Shown: in pieces, positions 57,601-64,000 of the stretch
Position numbering within the stretch: position 1 is the stretch's first letter
How the letters are laid out: every line of letters begins with the position of its first letter
Origin: Baylisascaris procyonis
Lineage: Eukaryota; Nematoda; Chromadorea; Rhabditida; Ascarididae
DNA length: 64,000 nucleotides
Direction: 5' to 3'
NCBI GenBank assembly: GCA_037389465.1
Contig: JAZARR010000134.1
Span: 62,001-126,000, forward strand
Notes under the pieces: model-generated
Database searches by the model: none
What the model saw: the letters and a program-made list of their open reading frames with translations, nothing else
Told to the model about the DNA's origin: nothing
Made by a program: the position numbers and the translations under genes

Positions 57601-60600
57601 GACTTCCGCGGGGAGATGTTGGGTATGGCGCCGAAGAGCCAACCCAAGATATTCGATCGTGATGAAACATTGTAGTAATCGCTTTGCACTTTTTAAGTGG
57701 TGAATCATCACAGTTTCACATGCACTTATTGAGTGGCCGTACATAATACCGTTGTCTGTCTTTGTGTCTTTGGCGGTATCTGAGACCTATAAAAGGCGGC
57801 TCTCAGCCCGTCAGATTCGGTCCTTTCTGGTGTACGTCACGCTCTCTCGTCACTGTCGATGATTTATTAATATTCAATAATGAAAACTTTAAGCATACGG
57901 CAAATTTCATTTACGGTGAAGCATTACAGATTGAGATTACTTATGTTGGTAATATGGCCAATTTTTTGGATTTTAACTTATTTATTACACGTAATGGTGT
58001 GGTCACAAATGTATATGATAAGACCGATCAGTTTAACTTTCCAGTTAACAAATATAATCAATTGGATAGTAATATTCCTCTGTTTATGCATAAAAACCTC
58101 ATAGTTTCCCAAATCTATAGGTTTACTAAACTGTGCTCCGTTAAAGAAGATTTCATCAACAAGTGCAAAGACCTACTTAAAAATTATAGAGATAAAGGTC
58201 TTAGTATTTTCATTATGAAAAAGTTTATATACAAGGCATTGATCAATAAACCGGAATTGATATATAAGTTTGTTTACCCAAACAGACAGAGTATTAGTAA
58301 TTTGCTTGATACAATTTTTTATGGGCTTTAGTATCTTACACATGGTGTAGCGACCGCGGAACGCAAGCGGCAAACAAAGCGCTATTTTTATAATTGATGG
58401 TTAAACGAATGCACAACTGACCGTAAGGCGAAAATTGTATTGAATTTCGAATGAAATCGAAATTACTGTCGAAGACGAAATGCGGATCGATCAGCTATCG
58501 AAAATCGCAGTGACGTCGGATAGAATAGAATTGCCCAACGAAAGAGTATCGAGGAGATTAAATAGTGAATATCGAAGTCGATCGGCGAACAAATATCGAA
58601 ACTTAGTGAATAAGTTTTGAAGTCGATCGTCGGAAGAACATCGAAATTAGTGAATAAATGTCGAATTCGAGGAGAGCTAATATCGAAGCAGACGAATAAA
58701 TATCGAAATCGAAAGAAGACAGAGAGACGAATGAGGTCTAACTGTCGGTAGCCGCCACTGTAACCGCAACTCGCTATAGTAACTCGATGCGCAACTGACT
58801 CTCCTAATCTGTTGAACGCTTTCACATCGTTGAGCTCTCCCCTTTGTTGGCTTACTCGGTTCGTTCATTTAGATAACACATTCTTTGTTAGGAAGTGAGA
58901 CAGTACATCATTTTTGGAGGTGTGAGAGTTGCTAAGAATCGTCATTGTTTCGCGTTAACTCTCCACACTTCCACTGGCGCCTTTGTCTAGTAGCGCCTTC
59001 TTTGATCCTTTATGCAGCCATGAATCATCGCTACATCGCGATAATTCGCGACACATGGTGAGATTAAAGACATAGGTACTTCATGGAATAAACGGGTCTG
59101 GTGCATTCTAATAACAAAATACAATTGACATAATAGCTTGATTTTTATAATTACATTAATAGAATCTAGGATATTAACATTATTTACTTAATAATACGGT
59201 GCTCCATATCAGAGAAAGTGGTTTTAATTAACTGCTATAGTGCTAACTTCATGGAAAATATATTTATTGGTTCGCGAATCACGGTTCTCCTTTATAAACA
59301 TTCACTAAAATATTGATCTGACAATGGTCTATAGCAATATATGGCGCCAAAATTGATGCATTGCTTGAACCTTCTACTTCTACGACCACCATTAACATTA
59401 GAACTATTACGTACGACAGCGCGTTTACACACGGGATTTTAATTTTACTTTCATAACTTTCTTTCTATTATATTAGCTTTTTGATAACTACATCATAGAA
59501 TAATCTTGACTATCTTCATTCTATTCCTCGTCTTTTGCGTTTCCAGGTCTTCTTTTCTACTTCTATCTGTCTCCTTATTAAGCTGCCCTTTACATTGTTC
59601 TGTTCCACTAACATTACAACTTTTTATCATTTAACTACCAGGTTATGCGTATCGTTCTGATGATGGCCCGCGCATAACTCAGGTGCACACATAAACGAAT
59701 AAGGGCCGAAACGTGTACACCTTTCAAGTCTTTGTTCTTTTCTCAGGATATCTTTTTTACAAATACGATCGATTTCACTACTTTCCGGTTCATTTATTTT
59801 ATTTCATTTTGCATTTACAGTTTTAAATAATCTCATGTTTTTAATTTATGGTGCATTCACGGTTTTAAATAATTAAATAATTTTAAATAATTTCATCTCT
59901 ATCGTCTCAGCCTTGCTCCTCCTCTGCTTCATCTTGGAAGCCTGTTTATATTTTCCCAATAAAGTGCTTATACTAGCTCTGCCTATCTCCAACCAACGTC
60001 GCAGCTGACACAGCAAACTGGGAAGCAGATACAACAAATGTATAAGGTGAACGGCAAGCGACTTCCCTCGTCTTTCGCGTCTCTTTGTCCCGTGATTGCC
60101 CTTCATTACTATCCTTTGAAAAAGAAAAATGCACTTTCAGCATGTTGGCCATATCAGAGTTCCAAACACATAAGGAGATCGAAGTTACGTCGTATGCGTT
60201 TCCCTCAGTTAAATATACTGACAGCTGACTATCGTTGCTAAGAAATGACCAGGATCTCTTTTCGCATAGGTATTCCAAAAGTGGAAGAGAAGAGGGTGCA
60301 GTCAATTTCGTAAGAGTTTAACCGATGCTTGGGAAAATTTTACCGATATATGGTAAATGGCTAAATGTAAGCCACGTTACCTTACAGCAAACTTACCAAA
60401 GTTACTAAAATTTTACCAAAATTACGAAAGTTGATATAGCGATTTGATATGCATACTTCTCGGCGCACACAATTAGGCTTTGTAGGAACCTTGCATTTTA
60501 AAATTGAACTCAAGACCTCGGTATATTCGCACTCGCCATTCGAATGGTTCAATTGTGGAAGTCGAAATGAAGTTTCTTAAGTCGGTTATCTTCTATATAG

Positions 60601-60773
60601 TGTTCGGCATGATTGTTGCGTCCAATATCTTCTTCGCTTTCGCCGCCGACACGAAACCTGCGAAATGGACTGGTGCAAAACCATCGACTGTCTATTCCAT
60701 TCCAACAACACTTGATGATATGGGTTCGATCAAGAGGGAGCAGGACCCAGCCCATGAGGAAGCTCGTGCTTAA
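45637..60773 (+). CDS. MFS/SLC17-like transporter gene A, copy 2 (complete, 10 exons)
   Basis: Exons: 45637-45814, 45983-46118, 46920-47025, 47882-47989, 49443-49591, 50253-50439, 51313-51466, 52141-52274, 54559-54681, 60582-60773, giving about 488 residues. This is the full-length locus: a multi-pass MFS protein of the SLC17-like type, as described for copy 1, plus a last TM and a polar C-tail. With exon 9 ending at TCA|gttcgt (54681) and exon 10 starting after TTAAG (60582), both sites are canonical GT-AG and the frame is kept. The donor used by gene B by homology (TG|gtcagt, 54677) would need an AA acceptor here. Intron 9 is 5.9 kb, 5.1 kb of it nested retroelements. Exon 3 may end at 47025 (GC donor) or 47028 (GT donor, one extra Ala). 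Confidence 0.78.
46286..46420. repeat. 135-base inverted-repeat element in gene A intron 2, copy 2
   Basis: Same 26-base inverted arms as 10765-10899. Confidence 0.6.
55372..55402 (+). other. Extended tRNA-complementary primer-binding region, Gypsy B copy 2
   Basis: Same sequence as 19856-19886: complement of CCA, discriminator, acceptor strand and complete T-arm of a tRNA. Confidence 0.75.
55445..56198 (+). pseudogene. Gypsy B gag with integrase-derived N-terminus, copy 2
   Basis: As 19929-20682. The integrase fragment ([13 protein letters not shown]) runs in frame into gag ([10 protein letters not shown]). Confidence 0.75.
56766..57041 (+). pseudogene. Gypsy B RT fragment joined to integrase end, copy 2
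   Basis: As 21250-21525. RT fingers run directly into the integrase motif [13 protein letters not shown]; the catalytic core is missing. Confidence 0.8.
57042..57662 (+). CDS. Gypsy B integrase C-terminal tail, copy 2
   Basis: As 21526-22146; the frame runs into the 3' LTR. Confidence 0.7.
   Translation: MDFVRPTPPAAVRKNDKMEADFNRRHGARDRSFTRGDLVLVRNYPFQKTRWTNGVVLRRHGRVTYDVLVGSEVWTRHINQLRRRSTKQDDSPTDAILTSLLDDFEARPIPSAIQVTPVDSPIVQQRAQPQQNVDGQQPAKAPVDLHRSTRDLHAPQRFSPEDQRRTYHGQMDRAHRRTDPRHGRTDRLPRGDVGYGAEEPTQDIRS
57855..58331 (+). pseudogene. Penelope-like RT C-terminal part
   Basis: About 158 codons: [12 protein letters not shown] (the DD of the RT catalytic motif), [22 protein letters not shown], a SNIPLFMH block, then [20 protein letters not shown] and a basic end, stopping at TAG 58329. 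The spacing G-x-x-x-x-x-Y-x-K, then SNIP, then S-Q-I-x-R and C-S matches the RT thumb of Penelope-like enzymes. The duplication boundary at 58092 falls between MH and KNLIV. Upstream codons of the ORF are Gypsy LTR sequence. Confidence 0.7.
58346..59053. mobile_element. Solo-LTR-like insertion, 708 bases
   Basis: Begins TGTAGCGACCGCGG and ends AATTCGCGACA, flanked by perfect 5-base repeats CATGG (58341-58345 and 59054-59058). TG...CA ends plus a 5-base duplication fit a solo LTR. The ends (TGTAG...CGCGACA) resemble those of the BEL LTR in this window but the interior does not, so it may be a different BEL/Pao family. It interrupts the Penelope-like element. Confidence 0.7.
58433..58715. repeat. 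Degenerate TATCGAA-rich array inside the solo LTR
   Basis: Many imperfect repeats of AATATCGAA, GAAGTCGATCG and GTGAATAA over about 280 bases. The spacing is irregular, so this is a degenerate satellite-like patch. Confidence 0.6.
59657..59711 (+). ncRNA. Hammerhead-like ribozyme core (candidate)
   Basis: CTGATGA (59657-59663), stem GGCCC/GGGCC (59665-59669 with 59703-59707) and GAAA (59708-59711) are in the right order for a hammerhead core. Penelope-like elements are known to carry hammerhead motifs with very short stem III. I could not find a convincing stem I or a well-placed cleavage site, so it may be decayed. Confidence 0.35.
60582..60773 (+). CDS. Gene A last exon (exon 10, copy 2 only)
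   Basis: Encodes the last membrane helix ([20 protein letters not shown]) and a polar tail ending EEARA, stop TAA 60771. It aligns with gene B exon 10 (SVILYAICASVVICTAVFAF) at its start and is longer at its C-terminus. It lies outside the large repeat, so copy 1 of gene A has no equivalent. Confidence 0.75.
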   Translation, partial: SVIFYIVFGMIVASNIFFAFAADTKPAKWTGAKPSTVYSIPTTLDDMGSIKREQDPAHEEARA

Positions 60774-63700
60774 GATGACTGCCTGTGGGATTCATGATGA
60801 TGACCCAGTAACATACTTGAACTGTTAGACTGTTGTTGAATCCTTTTTCTCTTACTTAATTAATTCATGAATAGTGTTTTCCTGTGTTATGCTTGACAAC
60901 TGCAGTATTATGTCGAACGAAACCCTCGGAAGCTAGAAGCTTCTAAGAGTTTTGTTTTCCTTTTCAAGCATTTGCTTTTCCTTCGAAGTTTCTCTTTGCA
61001 GAAACGTTTTCCGGTCTTTTCGTTTTCGCACGTGAGAGGGGTTTTTTGGAGGAAGGAGCTCATTTTTCCCCGACATTTGTTCCGTTGGCCACGGGTCATT
61101 TGAGGGTAGAAAGACGCTACTAGGAGAGAGTCATGAGTGATTATTTGCAAAAATACGCCTAACCTGATGGGCTATATATTAGTATGAAATTGATGAATTC
61201 GCTCCCTAACTGATAGGGGGAGGTCCTCCCACATGAGCCACTTGTAAAGACCAACACAATTAGCCAAATGTGAATCAGCAATTCATTCAGATTAGTCTCC
61301 ACGTTTAATCACAGCTGCGTCCGCTTTCTTTGCCAGTGTCGTACTAAGGGAGCCAGAAAAAAAGGAATGTTTGAATAGTTCGATAAGTCTCTGTGCTGGA
61401 AGAATCAAGGATAAAATGCCGAAGAATCTGAAAGCAGTGGCGTTTCAAAATCAGACATCGGATGTTCAGCGGTAGGACGTTCCATTTACCTGTCGGAAAC
61501 CGCAACCTTCGTATGCGCTTTGAAGTGTTATGCAATAGTTATCCCCGCTCTTGTATACGTTGATGTTTGTCGCTTTGTTCGGCGGTTTCAGTCCGGGAAC
61601 CACTGAAGCTAGGGCAATGAAATTTGGTAGTTGTGATACTTACCTTAGCAACCGGTTGTTCCATGGCGTATTAAGCTGAAATACGGAGCTGACAAATGAG
61701 TTGCAGGAGCTTTAAGGTGTCAAAAAACTTGCATGGCTTTTGCAGCCGATCGGGTTGCATCTTATGTCGATCTTGTAGCAACCAAACGATTCTTCCCTAG
61801 AATACTGATGTCTTTCAGTTCGTTCCCGATATAAAACAGCCCGCCACTTTTTATGAGCTCCAAAAACACCTATGAAATTACATCAGCTATAAGCCTAGGT
61901 TCGCCACCAAGCACTTCTGCCGTCAAGTACGTGACTATTACCACTAAGCAGCGATCGCATAGCCATGCGGTCGCGCTCGTTATAACATCGTTATCGGAAG
62001 TAAATGAGCATCGTGATCCTTCCTCTTTAGTCCAATGATCGCTTTATATATGCAAATCATTTTGACTGCCTATATTTCTTTTTAACGGTGGCTTTTATTA
62101 CAATATGCAAATCGATTTAAGATCAACTTAGTATTTCTTATCGTCATTTTTCCTTATTCGGTCAAAAAACGTCCAAGAAGACACGTGCATATGTAACAGT
62201 GTAGGGTTCCTATTTTGGCCCTGCACCCTTAATTTGTTCGTGAAGGAATCGCCAATTCGTTCTCATTCAAGGTTGTTCCAGGATTGTCTGTCTGCTTGCA
62301 TAGTTTTTTGAACTCGGCAACTGCTGAAGCTGAGGTTAAGAAAAAAAGTATAATGTGTATTGTTCATGAAAACTTTCGATCGAGCCAACGGCTATGACAC
62401 CTACTATAATCATTTGAAAGTGCATTAAAATTTGCATATGTAAGGTCATTCTACAAGCGATTGGGTCACCTCACAAAGAAATGAACCTCTTGCAGACGAT
62501 TTGCCCACTCGGTCAATTCGGCAGAAATATGAATGCTCTTCGGCAAAACTCATGTTTAGTTGCCTGATGGTAGCTTATGAAGCCACGTGCTGCATTGGGT
62601 AGAACTCTGAAAATGCCAGCCGTTCTGAATTCTGAAAGTGCCAGCCTCTTTGGCATTCTGTTCTGGAAGTGCCAGCCTGTTCGATTTTGAAAAAACTCTG
62701 TTTGTGGCTCTATCTTATTCTATTATTAAACCCTATTCACCCAACATCAGTGTTACCTCTGTCGCTTCCCCTTCTTTACGCTTGTCCTCCTCGTCCAAAA
62801 CTTCCCAAATCTTCCACAAACCATCCTCTAGCTTGCTATTAGACCCTATAGTACATCGCAGTCCTTTTGAAATTCATTACTAAATCGCTGATGAACGACG
62901 ACGAAATATGCAATTATGTTGCGCATAAATTTCCGACCTATAAACGAATTGCTATCACTGAATGAATACGTTGCATTGCTGATATGCTGTTTGAAAGAAC
63001 AAAAGAATACTATGTGTTATGAATGTGAATATATTGGTTTTTCTGTGGGCAAGTTCGCCAATCGGCGGCTGCATTCTGCTATACGTTCGAAGAAAATTAT
63101 CCAAAAGCTGACTGGAACTATTTCAAGAAAGAAAAAGAAAAAATCCTTTTTTGATGGCGATTTCGATGATTTCTTTGGCCAGGATGCGAACTCAAATTAA
63201 TGGTACAATAGCAACATCTCTTGCTCTTATTTGGCCTAGAGACATCCCGTTTAATAAGCAGAAGATGGTCACTAATGCAGATGTTTCGGCTTTTCGATGG
63301 ATTATTGCTCCTTTTTGTGCTCAGCAACTCATAAATTTCGTAATACATGTGTGAACTAACGCCTAAATATATATATTCTTTTGTTATGGCAAGCGCATAA
63401 CACATTTGTTTGTTACGATTAATGCCCCCACCAACAATCGTAAAATGGACGTTTATATTTGCAACTGCGTAAACATTCAACGTTCATAAATCTTGCTCAA
63501 AAAAGCAAAATGAGTGTGAGCGATAAGCAATTTAAGTAAACTCCCGTAACTGACGAAATGAAGAAGTTTGCGCTCTTTATTAGATGAGGGAAACTGGCAT
63601 GCTGCATGGAGTGGTGATAGCCTGTCTTAATTAGTGTCTCGCTCTTGACAAATTCTTTTATTCATATTCGGTTTGAACCCATCAATTTTTTGTTGCAATT

Positions 63701-64000
63701 AGAGATATCAGCTAAGTTTCGGAACAGGACAATGCATAATATAATAAACTTTGTTAAACACAACAAGTGATAACTCTAACAAAAGAAAACCTATTGCAAT
63801 CAATGACATTTCTTGTTGGCTGTTGGCAAGTGTGTCTATGAGTGTTCTAAGATATGCAAAAAACCTTCAAGAATGACGTGCTGCCTTATTAGTTCGTGCT
63901 GTTTGAAGGAAATGTTCTAATTCAAGCGAAGAAGAAGCCATCTATTCTCTTCACCTAGCCCTTCTCCTCTTCAACCACTTCTCAAACAATCAAAGGTAAT
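60774..64000. other. 3.2 kb right flank without recognisable gene
   Basis: The first bases are probably the gene A 3' UTR. I see no conserved domain on either strand. ORFs 62638-62883 and 62916-63200 (with a Lys-rich then Asp/Phe-rich end) are unrecognised and lack clear splice context. A loose repeat of GTGCCAGCCT-like units lies at 62610-62680. Confidence 0.5.

Larger units (their letters stand above)
35522..58092. repeat. Large direct repeat, copy 2
   Basis: Second copy of the 22.6-kb segment in the same orientation. Its right end lies inside a Penelope-like RT reading frame that continues intact past 58092, within a Gypsy LTR whose remainder and target-site duplication lie at 59892-60041. 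The right flank is therefore the ancestral continuation. Its left end in this window is only the point matching window base 1; homology probably extends further left on both sides. Confidence 0.98.
57853..59891 (+). mobile_element. 5'-truncated Penelope-like element in Gypsy B 3' LTR
   Basis: About 2 kb (1.3 kb without the solo LTR) inserted between LTR positions ending CTCTCGTCA and resuming TTCATCTCT. It starts inside the RT catalytic motif, codes for the RT C-terminal part, then has non-coding sequence with a hammerhead-like core (59657-59711) and ends in an AT-rich TTTTAAATAATTT tract. No GIY-YIG domain is visible, so it may be an endonuclease-deficient type. Exact ends are uncertain by a few bases. 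Confidence 0.7.
54900..60036 (+). mobile_element. Gypsy LTR element B, copy 2 (full span, with nested insertions)
   Basis: 5' LTR 54900-55369, internal region 55370-57616, 3' LTR in two parts 57617-57852 and 59892-60036, with perfect TSD AATGT at 54895-54899 and 60037-60041. Without the insert and the 89-base duplication of the 5' LTR, the two LTRs are close to 381-383 bases. The internal region has the same rearrangements as copy 1: gag at 55509-56198 with integrase-derived start, RT fragment 56766-57041 fused to the integrase end, tail 57042-57662. Confidence 0.92.

Overview
The window looks like nuclear DNA of a nematode, most likely a clade V (strongylid or hookworm-like) worm. This is inferred from short-exon, intron-rich genes with TTTTCAG-type acceptors, tandem SLC17-like transporter paralogs, and a mobile-element set of BEL/Pao with an env-like gene, two Gypsy elements and Penelope-like elements. 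No bacterial, plasmid or phage feature is present.

The main structure is a very large direct repeat. Positions 1-22576 recur almost base for base at 35522-58092. I noticed one substitution; the other differences are a few homopolymer or AT-microsatellite length changes. Copy 1 runs off the left edge of the window. Copy homology stops abruptly at 22576/58092, inside a Penelope-like reverse transcriptase. In copy 2 that reading frame, the Gypsy LTR it sits in, the Gypsy target-site duplication and the last exon of the host gene all continue normally to the right, so copy 2's right flank is the original locus and 22576/22577 is the novel junction.

Each copy holds, left to right: a minus-strand BEL/Pao element with gag, protease and env-like ORFs but no RT/RNase H/integrase (complete in copy 2 at 32954-39194); a minus-strand Penelope-like GIY-YIG fragment split by Gypsy element A (4648-9747 and 40169-45268, 386-bp LTRs, TSD GAGGG); and a plus-strand gene A for a 12-TM-type MFS/SLC17-like transporter (10116-19161 and 45637-60773). 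The last intron of gene A contains Gypsy element B, a rearranged non-autonomous element with TSD AATGT. In copy 2, B's 3' LTR is split by a Penelope-like insertion, which is itself split by a 708-bp solo-LTR-like element with TSD CATGG.

Between the copies (22577-35521) lie a 5'-truncated paralog, gene B (exons 6-10 equivalents, 23673-27962), about 5 kb without recognisable genes, and the left part of the complete BEL element. At the junction, gene A exons 1-9 lie just upstream of gene B exons 6-10 in the same orientation and compatible splice phase, so the rearrangement could form a chimeric transporter gene. Right of copy 2 are the last exon of gene A and about 3.2 kb in which I recognise no gene. 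Whether the duplication is real or an assembly artefact cannot be settled from sequence alone.
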